DNA of 48,033 nt from an uncultured Oscillospiraceae bacterium (lineage in GTDB: Bacteria; Bacillota; Clostridia; Oscillospirales; Oscillospiraceae), in contig CANQOA010000013.1 in NCBI GenBank assembly GCA_947625355.1, positions 1 to 48,033 of the forward strand, read 5' to 3'. Made by a program: the position numbers and the translations under genes. Below the pieces are notes generated by a model, which saw nothing but the letters and a program-made list of their open reading frames with translations, had not been told where the DNA came from and did no database searches. Positions 7,842 to 17,249 of this stretch are shown piece by piece. How positions within the stretch are numbered: the first letter of the stretch is position 1; each line of letters opens with the position of its first letter.

Positions 7842-10040
7842 ATGGGGATCATCTACGACGAAGAAAAACGGATATTCAAGCTGGATACCCCCCACACCAG
7901 CTATGTCATGGGCGTGGAGGACGACTTTGGCTATCTGCTGCACTACTATTACGGGCCCCGGCTGCGGGACATGGACGTGGCATATCTCGCCCGGACGGCG
8001 GAGCCGCCCTATACCCCGGCCCGCAACGCCAGGGACAAGCTGAGCTTTCTGGACGCGGCCCCCTTCGAGTACCCCACCGGCGGCGCGGGGGATTTTCGGG
8101 AGCCCTGTCTGGAGGTGCGCACGGCGGCAGGCCACGACGCCGTGGAGGCGGGATACTGCCGCCACAGCATCCGCAGGGGAAAGCGGGCCCTGCCGGGGCT
8201 CCCCGCCACCTTTGGCGGCGAGGCGGACTGCACGGCCCTCACGGTGACGCTGGCCGACGACGTGCTGGGGCTGGAGATCGAACAGGAATACACGGTGTTC
8301 GAGGACCTGGACGCCATCACCCGGAGCGTGCGGGTGCGAAACACCGGCGCGAAGGAGCCGGTGGTCTATCTCACCAAGGCGCTGTCCGCCTGCCTGGATA
8401 TGGACGACAGGGGCTTCGACATGCTCACCCTCCACGGCTCCTGGGCCCGGGAGCGGATCATCCAGCGCAGGAGCCTGGGCAAGGGTCGGCAGGGGGTCTT
8501 TTCCGAGCGGGGGGAGACCAGCCATCAGGAGCATCCCTTCCTGGCGCTGCTGAGCCCCGACGCCACCCAGACCGGGGGCGAGGTATACGCCATGCACCTG
8601 GTCTGGTCCGGCAACTTCGAGGCCCAGGCGGGGGTGGACCAGTTCGACCAGGTCCGGGCGGTGATGGGCGTCAGCCCCGGCCATTTCTGCTGGAAGCTGG
8701 CCGCGGGGGAGAGCTTCCAGGCGCCGGAGGCGGTGATGGTCTATTCGGACCGGGGCCTGGGCGCCATGACGCGCACGTTCCACGACCTGTATCGAAACCA
8801 CCTCATCCGGGGCCAGTGGAAGGACAAAATGCGCCCCGTCCTGCTCAACAGCTGGGAGGGGGCCTACTTCGACTTCGACACGGAAAAGCTCCTGGCCATG
8901 GCCCGCGCCGGGGGAGCGCTGGGCATCGAGATGCTGGTCATGGACGACGGCTGGTTCGGGGACCGGTACGATGATAACCGTGCCCTGGGGGACTGGTTCG
9001 TCAACGAGAAAAAGCTGCCCGGCGGACTGAAGCGGCTGGCGGACGAGCTGAACGCCATGGGGATGAAGCTCGGCATCTGGATGGAGCCGGAGATGGTCTC
9101 CCCGGACTCCGACCTCTACCGGGCCCACCCGGACTGGGCCATCCAGGTCCCCGGCCGGACGGCCGGGCTGTGCCGGAACCAGTATGTGCTGGACCTGACC
9201 CGCCGGGAGGTACTGGAGTATGTGTGGGAGCGGATCGAGGCCATTTTGACCAGCGCCAACATCGAATATGTGAAGTGGGACATGAACCGGCAGCTGGCGG
9301 ACCTGGGCAGCTTCGGGCTGGACAGCGACCGGCAGGGGGAACTCAGTTACCGCTATGTGCTGGCGGTGTATGAGCTCCAGGAGCGGCTGTGCCGGCGCTT
9401 CCCCCATATCCTCTTGGAGAACTGCTCCGGCGGCGGGGCCCGGTACGACCCGGGGATGCTCTATTACAGCCCCCAGATCTGGTGCTCCGACGACACCGAC
9501 GCCATCGAACGGCTGGCCATCCAGGAGGGCACGGCGCTCATCTATCCCCTCAGCACCATGGGGGCCCACGTCTCCGCCTGCCCCAACCACACCGTGGGCC
9601 GGACCACGCCCTTTGAGACCCGGGGCCACGTGGCCCTGGCGGGCACCTTCGGCTATGAGCTGGACACCACCCGCCTGACGGAGGAGGAGCGCTCGCTCAT
9701 CCCCGGACAGGTGGCGCTGTACCACCGGTTCAACGACCTCATCCGGCAGGGGGACTATTACCGGCTGGCCTCGTGGCGGGAAAACCACGCCTTCGACTGC
9801 TGGCAGGTGGTGAGCAAGGACAAGAGCACGGCGCTGGTCACCTATGTGCAGGTGCTGGCCGGGGCCAACCGCCACTCCCGGCATGTGCGCCTCCAGGGTC
9901 TGGACGGCGGCGCCCGCTACCGGATCGAGGGCACGGATCAGGTCTTTGGCGGGGACGTGCTGATGTACGGCGGACTGCCGATGGAGCCTCTGTGGGGGGA
10001 TCACAAGTCCAAACTGGTGGTTTTGCACGCGGAAGAGTAA
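7842..10040 (+). CDS. GH36 alpha-galactosidase
   Basis: A 732-residue GH36 enzyme that removes alpha-1,6-galactose side groups, here most likely from galactomannan oligosaccharides. It has the usual N-terminal beta-sandwich (residues ~1-320) and a TIM barrel. The nucleophile is in YVKWDMNR (D480) and the acid/base in CSDDTDAIERL (D550), the same 70-residue spacing as in Geobacillus GH36 enzymes (D478/D548). There is no signal peptide, so it acts on imported oligosaccharides. ATG at 7842 is preferred: AGGGAG lies 8 bases upstream, whereas GTG at 7833 would sit on that ribosome site. It is translationally coupled to the GH5 gene, which ends inside its leader. The length is normal and there is no damage. 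Confidence 0.95.
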   Translation: MGIIYDEEKRIFKLDTPHTSYVMGVEDDFGYLLHYYYGPRLRDMDVAYLARTAEPPYTPARNARDKLSFLDAAPFEYPTGGAGDFREPCLEVRTAAGHDAVEAGYCRHSIRRGKRALPGLPATFGGEADCTALTVTLADDVLGLEIEQEYTVFEDLDAITRSVRVRNTGAKEPVVYLTKALSACLDMDDRGFDMLTLHGSWARERIIQRRSLGKGRQGVFSERGETSHQEHPFLALLSPDATQTGGEVYAMHLVWSGNFEAQAGVDQFDQVRAVMGVSPGHFCWKLAAGESFQAPEAVMVYSDRGLGAMTRTFHDLYRNHLIRGQWKDKMRPVLLNSWEGAYFDFDTEKLLAMARAGGALGIEMLVMDDGWFGDRYDDNRALGDWFVNEKKLPGGLKRLADELNAMGMKLGIWMEPEMVSPDSDLYRAHPDWAIQVPGRTAGLCRNQYVLDLTRREVLEYVWERIEAILTSANIEYVKWDMNRQLADLGSFGLDSDRQGELSYRYVLAVYELQERLCRRFPHILLENCSGGGARYDPGMLYYSPQIWCSDDTDAIERLAIQEGTALIYPLSTMGAHVSACPNHTVGRTTPFETRGHVALAGTFGYELDTTRLTEEERSLIPGQVALYHRFNDLIRQGDYYRLASWRENHAFDCWQVVSKDKSTALVTYVQVLAGANRHSRHVRLQGLDGGARYRIEGTDQVFGGDVLMYGGLPMEPLWGDHKSKLVVLHAEE

Positions 10041-10269
10041 CCAAAAGATGGAATTTAGCTTATGTTTACTTAATTAAAAATAGCAAACCGTCAAAGTGCA
10101 AAAAAAAAAAAGCAAAATTTTATTTATTCGTGCATATTTACAAATTTTGTTTTAGGGTGTTAAATTGTAATTAACAAATTACGATTTGGCACCCGTTTCT
10201 TTTAACTAAATTAGCTAAATAAACCTAATTGATCGGCCGCCGCGGCCATGCCGCCCGGTACGGAGGAGA
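10041..10269 (+). promoter_or_regulatory. AT-rich control island before the GH26 import operon
   Basis: About 180 bases of very AT-rich DNA (10050-10235) lie in an otherwise GC-rich region, directly in front of the 20-kb transport operon. It contains GTTTACTTAATT (10064-10075), TTTTAACTAAAT (10200-10211) and the overlapping AATTAGCTAAAT (10209-10220), all close to an ATTTA-N2-TAAAT palindrome. It also holds a 19-base near-palindrome from TGTTAA (10158) to TTAACA (10176) and a run of 12 A (around 10100). A perfect ATTTA-AG-TAAAT box is in the other control region of this locus (34169-34180). No promoter matches the sigma-A consensus well enough to name. I infer a regulated promoter with operators; no coding potential is seen. 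Confidence 0.55.
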
Positions 10270-11748
10270 ATGAGCGTGGTTTTCAGAAGATTTGCAGGGA
10301 TCGTTTTGACGGCAGTCATGCTGCTCAGCGCGGGCGGCACGGCCGCGCTGGCCCAGGAAAGCGAGGCGCAGGAGGTGGTCGGCAGCTATCTGCCCGGCGA
10401 GGGCGAGTGCACCGGGAACGTGAAGGCCAAAAAGGACGGGTCCGTCACCGGCTTCAAGGAGGACGGCGACGCCTGCACAGTCCCCATCGACATCCCGGAG
10501 ACGGGCTTTTTCGACCTGGTGTTCACGGTGAAGGCCCAGGGCGGCTACAAGGAGAACTATGTCTGGGCGGACGGGCAGCAGGCGGGGACGCTGGTGGCCC
10601 AGACCGGCAAAGAGGAGGACGCCGCCGTGCGCCGGGTGTACCTGGAAAAGGGCGCCCATGAGATCACGGTGAGCAAATATTGGGGCTACATCGACTGGCT
10701 GCGGCTGACCGTGTTGGTCTCGGAGCCCTTTGACGAGAGCATATTCGACGTGTCCTCGCGGCTGGCGGACCCGGAGGCCACGGAAAACGCCCGGCGGCTT
10801 TTCAGCTATCTGTGCGATGAGTACGGCAAGAGCATCCTCTCCGGCCAGTACTGCGACACGGGGGCCAACGGCTGGGAGAACATGAAGATCGCGGAGACCA
10901 ACGGCGGCAAATACCCCGCCATCCTGGGTCTGGATCTGGGCTACTACTCCCAGACCGGCGTGGACCACGGCGCATCAGTCAGCACCACGGAGCAGGCGAT
11001 CGCCTATTGGGAAAAGGGCGGCATCGTCACGCTGTGCTGGCACTGGCTGGCCCCGGAGAAGTATGTCTCCGGCACCTGGTACAGCGCCTTCCGGCCGGAG
11101 GAGTGCGACATGGACCTGACGGCCATCATGAACGGCGAGGACGAGGAAGGGCTGGCCCTGCTGAAAAAGGACATCGGCAACATCGCCGTCCAGTTGCAGG
11201 CCATGCAGGAGGCGGGGGTGCCCATCCTGTGGCGTCCCCTGCACGAGGCCTCCGGCGGCTGGTTCTGGTGGGGCGCAGAAGGGCCGGATACATATAAGAA
11301 ACTCTACGTCCTGCTCTACGACATGCTGACCAACGAGTATGGCCTGCACAACCTGATCTGGGTCTGGAACGGCCAGAATAAGGACTGGTATCCCGGAGAC
11401 GAGTATGTGGACATCATCGGCATGGACATCTACGCCGGCGAGCATGTCTACACCTCCCAGATCGACCAGTTTTTGCTCAACCACAGCTGTTCGCCCGGCA
11501 ACAAGATGGTGGTGCTCAGCGAGAACGGCACCATGATCGATCCGGACCTGGCGGTGCGGGACCGGGCCATGTGGGGCTTTTTCTGCACCTGGAGCGGGGA
11601 GTTCGTGCTCAACGACGGCGTGCGCAAGACCTATTCCGAGCGGTATACCGACGCGCAGATGCTCACCAAGGTCTATAACAGCGACGTCGTCATCACCCGG
11701 GACGAGCTGCCGGATCTGCTGACCTATCCCATAAAGGACGGCGGCTGA
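10270..11748 (+). CDS. Secreted beta-mannanase: CBM35-like domain plus GH26
   Basis: A 492-residue secreted protein. A signal peptide (FAGIVLTAVMLLSAGGTAALAQ) is followed by a beta-sandwich module (~residues 35-150, YLPGEGECTGN...WGYIDWLRLTV, CBM35-like) and a GH26 TIM barrel (~165-485). GH26 mainly cuts beta-1,4-mannan. The acid/base is in WRPLHEASGGWFWWG (E326) and the nucleophile in VLSENGTM (E418). No surface anchor is seen, so the protein should be released. GGAGG lies only 3 bases before ATG 10270; GTG at 10276 has better spacing (9 bases) and may be the true start. It is the first gene of the long import operon and stops inside the next gene's start codon, so expression is coupled to transport. 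It is probably the enzyme that makes the imported oligosaccharides. Confidence 0.93.
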   Translation: MSVVFRRFAGIVLTAVMLLSAGGTAALAQESEAQEVVGSYLPGEGECTGNVKAKKDGSVTGFKEDGDACTVPIDIPETGFFDLVFTVKAQGGYKENYVWADGQQAGTLVAQTGKEEDAAVRRVYLEKGAHEITVSKYWGYIDWLRLTVLVSEPFDESIFDVSSRLADPEATENARRLFSYLCDEYGKSILSGQYCDTGANGWENMKIAETNGGKYPAILGLDLGYYSQTGVDHGASVSTTEQAIAYWEKGGIVTLCWHWLAPEKYVSGTWYSAFRPEECDMDLTAIMNGEDEEGLALLKKDIGNIAVQLQAMQEAGVPILWRPLHEASGGWFWWGAEGPDTYKKLYVLLYDMLTNEYGLHNLIWVWNGQNKDWYPGDEYVDIIGMDIYAGEHVYTSQIDQFLLNHSCSPGNKMVVLSENGTMIDPDLAVRDRAMWGFFCTWSGEFVLNDGVRKTYSERYTDAQMLTKVYNSDVVITRDELPDLLTYPIKDGG

Positions 11749-12386
11749 TGCTGAGAAAATGGCTGGACGTGGAGGGGCCGGTGATCGGCTTCCTGGACAA
11801 GGCGGGGGAGCTCATCGCGCTCAGCGCGCTATGGCTTCTCGGCTGCCTGCCGGTGGTGACGGTGTGGACCTCCACGGCGGCGCTGTACTACGCGGTGATG
11901 AAAACGGTCCGCCGGAGCCGGGGCCGCGCCGTGGGGGAGTTCTGGCGCAGCTATCGGGCCAACCTGGGCCGGGGCATAGCGGCGGGGCTGCCGCTGCTGG
12001 CGCTGGGTGCGCTTTTGGCGCTGGACGCGGCCATCCTGCTGCGGCAGGAGCGGGCGCTGCACACGGGGGCGGTGATCGTCCTGGCGGTGATCCTGGCGGC
12101 CCTGGCGGTGTACGTGGGGCCGGTGCTGTCCCGGTTCTCCGTGAAGGTGACCCAGGTGTGGCGGCTGGCGTTTTTGATGGCGGTGCGGTTTTGGTACTGG
12201 ACGGCCGCGATCCTCATCCTGGCGGTCCTGGCGGGGGCGCTGCAGTTTTATGTGCTGCCGGTGCCGACGGTGCTCATCCTGCCGGGCGCGGGATGTCTGG
12301 CGGCGACCTTCCCGATAGAAAAGGCGCTGCGCGCGTATATGCCGCCCAAGGAAGAGGGCGACGACGCTTGGTATTACGAAAGTTGA
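11748..12386 (+). CDS. YesL/DUF624 family membrane protein (first copy)
   Basis: A 212-residue membrane protein of the YesL (DUF624) family with about four to five hydrophobic segments (LIALSALWLLGCLPVVTVWTS, LPLLALGALLALDAAILL, VIVLAVILAALAVYVGPVL, and two near 150-190). The LGCLPVVT motif and the C-terminal AYMPPKEE tail are typical. YesL proteins are common beside sugar ABC importers in Firmicutes, but their function is unknown; an accessory role in transporter assembly or activity is the usual suggestion. Its ATG overlaps the GH26 stop codon by one base. A second YesL (27353-28036) closes the transport block, so the two copies bracket it. Confidence 0.85.
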   Translation: MLRKWLDVEGPVIGFLDKAGELIALSALWLLGCLPVVTVWTSTAALYYAVMKTVRRSRGRAVGEFWRSYRANLGRGIAAGLPLLALGALLALDAAILLRQERALHTGAVIVLAVILAALAVYVGPVLSRFSVKVTQVWRLAFLMAVRFWYWTAAILILAVLAGALQFYVLPVPTVLILPGAGCLAATFPIEKALRAYMPPKEEGDDAWYYES

Positions 12387-12406
12387 TCATAAAAAGGGGA
12401 GTGACG

Positions 12407-15400
12407 ATGACGATCAGGAAGAAGAAAACGGGCCGGATGGCGGGGGTCCTGGCGGCGGTGCTGGCGCTGACGCTGGTGCTGCCGGCGGGCGTGCAGGCCC
12501 AGGCGGCCACGGACCAGTCCCGCAGCGAGTTCGAGGACCTCGTCAGCGAGTATGCCGTGTCCGCCGACAAGCTGGGCTACAACGAGTATGTCCTCCAGCA
12601 TGACGGGGACCGGCCGGACGCGGAGATCGGGATCGACGCCGGCGACTATGTCCGCTATGAGGAGGCTGACGCCGCCGCCCGGCCGGAGACCAGGACCAAC
12701 TTCGAGGGCATGGCGGGGGAGAGCGTCCTCACGTCGGAGAACTCGCTCATCGAATTCGACTTCACCGTGGAGCAGGAGGGGTATTATGACCTCTCGCTGC
12801 TCTATTACCCGGTGGAGGGGAAAAACTCCGCCATCCAGCGCAGCATCTTTCTGGATGGGGAGCTGCCCTATGAGGAGCTGTCGCTGGTGGAGTTCCAGCG
12901 GGTATGGGCCTGCCAGGTGACGGACACCTACACCGACGCCAACGGCGTGGAGGTGCTGTCCTGGGCCAAGGACAATCAGGGCAACGACCTCAAACCCGGC
13001 ATGGCGGAGGTCCCCGAGTGGGTGGAGAGCTACGTCTACGACAGCCAGGGCTACGTGACCACGCCTCTGGCGCTGTATCTCACCGCTGGGGAGCACATCC
13101 TCACCCTGACGGGACTGCGGGAGCCCATGCTGCTGCGGAAGGTGGAGCTGTCCAACCGGACCTCCGCGCTGCCCTATGCGGATGTAAAGGCGTCCAACGA
13201 CGCCAAGGGCTATGCCGATACCAGCGGGCAGATGATCCGCATCGAGGCGGAGAACACGGCCAAGACATCCTCTCCCATGCTCTACGCCCTGCAGGATCAG
13301 AGCTCGCCCGCCGTGTATCCCGCCAGCCCCAAGGCGCTTTTGAACAACACCATCGGCGGCAACGGCTGGAAGCTGAACGGCCAGTGGATGGAGTGGAAGT
13401 TCACCGTGGAGCAGAGCGGGTACTACCACATCGCTCTGTTCGACAAGCAGAACTTCGTCAAGGGCATCTATGTGTCCCGGCGCATCTCCATCGACGGGGC
13501 CGTCCCCTTTGAGGAGATGGAGGATTACGGCTTTACATACGGCTCCGGCTGGCGCCAGGACGTGCTCAGCGACAGCGAGGGGCAGCCCTATTCGTTCTAT
13601 CTGGAGGCCGGGGAGCACACCCTGCGCATGGAGGTGGTCCTGGGCAAGTTCGCGGACATCATCAGCTCTGTGCAGGACTGCGTGACCCAGCTCAACGCCA
13701 TCTACCGCAGCGTCATCCGCATCACCGGCGTCTCTCCGGACCGGTACAGGGACTATGAGATCGAGCAGTCCCTCCCCGAGCTGGAGGGAGAGCTGGTCGC
13801 GGTCAAGGACGAGCTGGACGACGCCATCACCCGCCTGCGGGCCCTGATCGGCGAGAACAGCGACAAGGAGAGCGTGCTCATCACCATGAGCGACCAGCTG
13901 GGCGAGCTCATCTACGACCAGGAGCGGTTCACGGAGGTCATCAGCGCCTATAAGGTGAACATGCGCGCCACGGCCACCTGGATCACCCAGGTCCTGGACC
14001 AGCCCCTGCAGCTGGACCGCATCTTCGTCTACTCTCCCGACACCGCAGTCCAGACGGAGCATACCGGCTTCTTCCCCTCCCTGTGGCATGAGCTGAAGAG
14101 GCTCTTCTATTCCTTCGTCATCGACTATAACCAGATCGGCGATGTGAGCAGCGGCGACGACGCCACCGCCATCACCCTCTGGATCGGCACCGGCCGCGAC
14201 CAGGCCAATATCATCAAGGCCCTCATCGACTCCACGTTCACCCCCCAGTCCAACATCAACGTGAACGTGCAGCTGGTGGACATGAACACGCTCCTGCGGG
14301 CCACGCTGGCCGGCGAGGGGCCGGACGTGGCCATCCAGGTGCCCAATACCAACGGCATCGCGGGCGCTGTGCTGACCACCGGCAACGACACCGCCGTCAA
14401 CTACGGCATCCGCAACGCCGTGCTGAATCTGCGGCAGTTCGACGACTATGACGAGGTGGCGGCCCGGTTCTCCCCCAGCGCCATGGTGCAGCTGGAGTTC
14501 TACGGCAAGACCTACGGCCTGCCGGAGACCCAGACGTTCCCCATGCTGTTCTACCGCAAGGACATCCTGGCGGAGCTGGGCATGGAGGTGCCCCAGACCT
14601 GGGACGACGTGAAGGTGGCCATGACGGTGCTGGCCAAGAACCAGATGGAGTTCGGCATGCTCCCCACGGAGCAGATCTTCGCCATGCTCCTGTACCAGAA
14701 CGGCGGGGCCTACTATAACGAGGAGGGCAGCGTGTCTGCCCTGGATTCGGAGGAGGCCATCAACACCTTCAAGCAGTACTGCGAGTATTATACCGATTAC
14801 AAGCTGGATAAAGAGACCAGCGTGGAGCAGCGCTTCCGTACCGGCGAGTGCCCCATCATCATCAGCGACTATACGCTGTATAACAACCTGCAGGTCTCCG
14901 CGCCGGACATCGACGGGCTGTGGGGCATCGCCCCGGTGCCGGGCACGCGGATGGCGGACGGGTCCATCGACCGGTCCGTGGGCTCCACGGGCCTGACCAG
15001 CCTGATCATGTCGGCCACCGAGGAGCCGGACGCCTGCTGGGAGTTTTTGAAGTGGTGGACCTCCGCTTCCACCCAGACCAGCTTCGGCTATGAGATGGAG
15101 AGCCTGCAGGGCGAGGCGGGGCGCGTGCCCACGGCCAACCTGGAGGCCTTCGGGAACATCGCCTGGAAGGCGTCGGATATGGAGGCCCTGCTGGAACAGT
15201 ACCAGTGGGTGCGGGGCATCCCCCAGGTACCGGGCGGGTACTACTCCTGGCGTAACGTGAACAACGCCTTCTATACCGTGACCACCGACACGGACTTTGC
15301 TTCGCCCCGTGAGGAACTGATGGACAAGGTGGTGCTCATCAACACGGAGCTGCAATACAAGTGGGAAGAGTTCGGACTGATCAGCAAGCAGACGGGAGGT

Positions 15401-15412
15401 GAGGAGCCGTGA
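12407..15412 (+). CDS. Very large extracellular substrate-binding protein (ABC importer 1)
   Basis: A 1001-residue secreted protein, more than twice the usual length of a sugar-binding protein. A signal peptide (ALTLVLPAGVQAQAA) has no lipobox Cys. Two beta-sandwich modules follow (~60-260 and ~280-420; each has FTVEQEGYY/FTVEQSGYY and YLTAGEH/YLEAGEH), then a charged helical, coiled-coil-like region (~445-590), and a family 1-type solute-binding domain at the C-terminus (~600-1001; GEGPDVAIQVPN, YGLPETQTFPMLFYRKDILAELG, GSTGLTSLI, WEFLKWWTS). The ATG at 12407 follows AAGGGGAG; the frame is also open through the preceding gene, but that part has no start signal. The stop overlaps the permease start (GTGA). 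It probably captures long mannan oligosaccharides. The module architecture is unusual. Confidence 0.85.
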   Translation: MTIRKKKTGRMAGVLAAVLALTLVLPAGVQAQAATDQSRSEFEDLVSEYAVSADKLGYNEYVLQHDGDRPDAEIGIDAGDYVRYEEADAAARPETRTNFEGMAGESVLTSENSLIEFDFTVEQEGYYDLSLLYYPVEGKNSAIQRSIFLDGELPYEELSLVEFQRVWACQVTDTYTDANGVEVLSWAKDNQGNDLKPGMAEVPEWVESYVYDSQGYVTTPLALYLTAGEHILTLTGLREPMLLRKVELSNRTSALPYADVKASNDAKGYADTSGQMIRIEAENTAKTSSPMLYALQDQSSPAVYPASPKALLNNTIGGNGWKLNGQWMEWKFTVEQSGYYHIALFDKQNFVKGIYVSRRISIDGAVPFEEMEDYGFTYGSGWRQDVLSDSEGQPYSFYLEAGEHTLRMEVVLGKFADIISSVQDCVTQLNAIYRSVIRITGVSPDRYRDYEIEQSLPELEGELVAVKDELDDAITRLRALIGENSDKESVLITMSDQLGELIYDQERFTEVISAYKVNMRATATWITQVLDQPLQLDRIFVYSPDTAVQTEHTGFFPSLWHELKRLFYSFVIDYNQIGDVSSGDDATAITLWIGTGRDQANIIKALIDSTFTPQSNINVNVQLVDMNTLLRATLAGEGPDVAIQVPNTNGIAGAVLTTGNDTAVNYGIRNAVLNLRQFDDYDEVAARFSPSAMVQLEFYGKTYGLPETQTFPMLFYRKDILAELGMEVPQTWDDVKVAMTVLAKNQMEFGMLPTEQIFAMLLYQNGGAYYNEEGSVSALDSEEAINTFKQYCEYYTDYKLDKETSVEQRFRTGECPIIISDYTLYNNLQVSAPDIDGLWGIAPVPGTRMADGSIDRSVGSTGLTSLIMSATEEPDACWEFLKWWTSASTQTSFGYEMESLQGEAGRVPTANLEAFGNIAWKASDMEALLEQYQWVRGIPQVPGGYYSWRNVNNAFYTVTTDTDFASPREELMDKVVLINTELQYKWEEFGLISKQTGGEEP

Positions 15413-16356
15413 ATGAAGTGAAACAGCTCGGGAGGGTCAGACCCATGCAGGAGCCGCGCACCCTGGAGAAGAAGAGGCGGCGGCTGCCCAAAAATACCGC
15501 CATCTATCTGATGCTGGCGCCCTATTTCATCCTGTTCACCCTGTTCACCGTTTTGCCGGTGCTGGCCTCCATCGTGCTGAGCTTTACGGACTTCAACATG
15601 CTGGAGTGGCCCCACTTCGTGGGCTGGACCAACTACATCCGGCTGCTGGTCAACGACGACCTGTTCATCGTGGCGCTGAAAAACACTCTGCTGTTCGCGG
15701 TGATCACGGGTCCCATCAGCTACCTGATGTGCCTGCTGTTCGCCTGGGTCATCAACGAGTTCAAGGGCAAGCTGCGGGCGTTCCTGACGCTGATCTTCTA
15801 CGCGCCGTCCATCTGCGGCAACGCCTACATGATCTGGCAGATCATCCTCACCGGCGACCGCTATGGCTACCTCAACGGCCTGCTGCTGAAATGGGACATC
15901 ATCAACGAAGCCATCATCTGGATGAAAACGGAGAAGTACGTGCTGCCGCTGCTGATCGTGGTGCAGCTGTGGCTGAGCTTGGGCACGGGCTTTTTGTCCT
16001 TCATCGCTGGTCTGCAGACCGTGGACAAGAGCCTCTACGAGGCGGGCGCGCTGGACGGCATCAAGAACCGCTGGCAGGAGCTGTGGTACATCACCCTGCC
16101 GGCCATGAAGCCCCAGCTGATGTTCGGCGCGGTCATGCAGATCACCCAGTCCTTCGCCATCGCGGACATCTCCATCCAGCTGGCCGGCAACCCGTCGGTG
16201 AACTACGCCGGCTCCACGGTGGTCACGCACCTGCTGGATTACGGCACGGTACGATTTGAGATGGGCTACGCCTCCGCCATCGCCACGATCCTGTTCCTGT
16301 TGATGGTGGGCACCAACAAGCTGGTGCAGCGGCTGCTCAGAAGGGTAGGCGAGTGA
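15409..16356 (+). CDS. Sugar ABC transporter permease (importer 1, MalF/UgpA type)
   Basis: A 315-residue inner-membrane permease of the MalF/UgpA type, with six predicted membrane spans and the cytoplasmic EAA loop (EAGALDGIKNRWQELWYITLPAM) that docks the ATPase. It starts with GTG overlapping the end of the large binding protein (GTGA), so the two are translationally coupled. Together with the next gene it should form the channel for the large binding protein's ligand. No ATP-binding subunit is encoded in the window; Firmicutes importers of this type generally share an MsmX/MsmK-like ATPase encoded elsewhere. Confidence 0.93.
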   Translation: MNEVKQLGRVRPMQEPRTLEKKRRRLPKNTAIYLMLAPYFILFTLFTVLPVLASIVLSFTDFNMLEWPHFVGWTNYIRLLVNDDLFIVALKNTLLFAVITGPISYLMCLLFAWVINEFKGKLRAFLTLIFYAPSICGNAYMIWQIILTGDRYGYLNGLLLKWDIINEAIIWMKTEKYVLPLLIVVQLWLSLGTGFLSFIAGLQTVDKSLYEAGALDGIKNRWQELWYITLPAMKPQLMFGAVMQITQSFAIADISIQLAGNPSVNYAGSTVVTHLLDYGTVRFEMGYASAIATILFLLMVGTNKLVQRLLRRVGE

Positions 16357-16357
16357 G

Positions 16358-17236
16358 ATGAAAAAACTTCGCCACCTTTTCCGCCACCGGAAAAACCGCA
16401 AGCTCAACCGTTCCCCCGCGGGCAACGCGCTGCTGTTCTTCCTGATGGGCATTTTCGGCGTGCTGATGGCCGTGCCCCTGGTGATGATCGTCAACAACGC
16501 CCTCAAGCCGCTGGACGAGCTGTTCCAGTATCCGCCCAAGCTGTTCGTGCGAAATCCCACGCTGAACAACTTCGTGGACCTGTTCGTGGCCATGAACTCC
16601 TCCTGGGTCCCCTTCTCCCGGTACGTGCTCAATACGGTCATCATCACCGTAGGCGGCACGGTGGGCCATGTGATCCTGGCCTCCATGGCGGCGTATCCCC
16701 TGTCCAAGCATGAGTTCAAGGGCAAGAACCTGCTGTTCAGCATGGTGGTGCTGTCCATGATGTTCTCCTGGACGGTCACCCAGATCCCCAACTACATGAT
16801 CATCTCCTGGCTGCACATCAACAACACCTACTGGGCCCTGATCCTGCCCGCGTGCTCCTTCGGCATGGGCCTTTACCTGATGAAGCAGTTCATGGACCAG
16901 CTCCCCAACGCGCTCATGGAGTCCGCCCGGCTGGACGGCGCGGGGGAATTTCGGGTGTTTTTCCGCATCGTGATGCCCAACGTCAAGCCCGCGTGGCTGA
17001 CGCTGGCCATCTTCCAGTTCCAGCAGATGTGGGGCAACACGGGCTATATGTTCCTGCGGGATGAGGAACTCAAGCCCCTGCAGTACTCCCTGCAGCAGAT
17101 CGCCGCAGGCGGTACGGCCCGGGCCGGCGCAAGCGCGGCGGTGACGTTCATCATCGCGGCGATCCCCATCATCTTCTTCCTCATCTGCCAGAGCAACGTG
17201 CTGGAGACCATGACCACCTCCGGCATGAAGGAATAA
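16358..17236 (+). CDS. Sugar ABC transporter permease (importer 1, MalG/UgpE type)
   Basis: A 292-residue permease of the MalG/UgpE type. It has six predicted spans and the EAA loop ESARLDGAGEFRVFFRIVMPNVKP. The short basic N-terminus (HLFRHRKNRKLNRS) is cytoplasmic. It begins one base after the preceding stop codon and pairs with that gene. It is followed after 13 bases by the NHL-propeller gene. Confidence 0.93.
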   Translation: MKKLRHLFRHRKNRKLNRSPAGNALLFFLMGIFGVLMAVPLVMIVNNALKPLDELFQYPPKLFVRNPTLNNFVDLFVAMNSSWVPFSRYVLNTVIITVGGTVGHVILASMAAYPLSKHEFKGKNLLFSMVVLSMMFSWTVTQIPNYMIISWLHINNTYWALILPACSFGMGLYLMKQFMDQLPNALMESARLDGAGEFRVFFRIVMPNVKPAWLTLAIFQFQQMWGNTGYMFLRDEELKPLQYSLQQIAAGGTARAGASAAVTFIIAAIPIIFFLICQSNVLETMTTSGMKE

Positions 17237-17249
17237 GGAGGGCGAAAGG

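Noticed and set aside
7833-7842. GTG at 7833 as the start of the alpha-galactosidase
   Set aside because: It would overlap the AGGGAG ribosome site; ATG at 7842 has correct spacing.
10090-10140. Run of 12 A with flanking GC pairs as a terminator of the GH36 gene
   Set aside because: No GC-rich stem precedes a T-run on the plus strand, so a Rho-independent terminator cannot be supported.
11759-12406. Upstream extension of the large binding protein, overlapping the YesL gene
   Set aside because: The frame is open only because of GC-rich codon use. The true start at 12407 has a ribosome site and begins a normal signal peptide.
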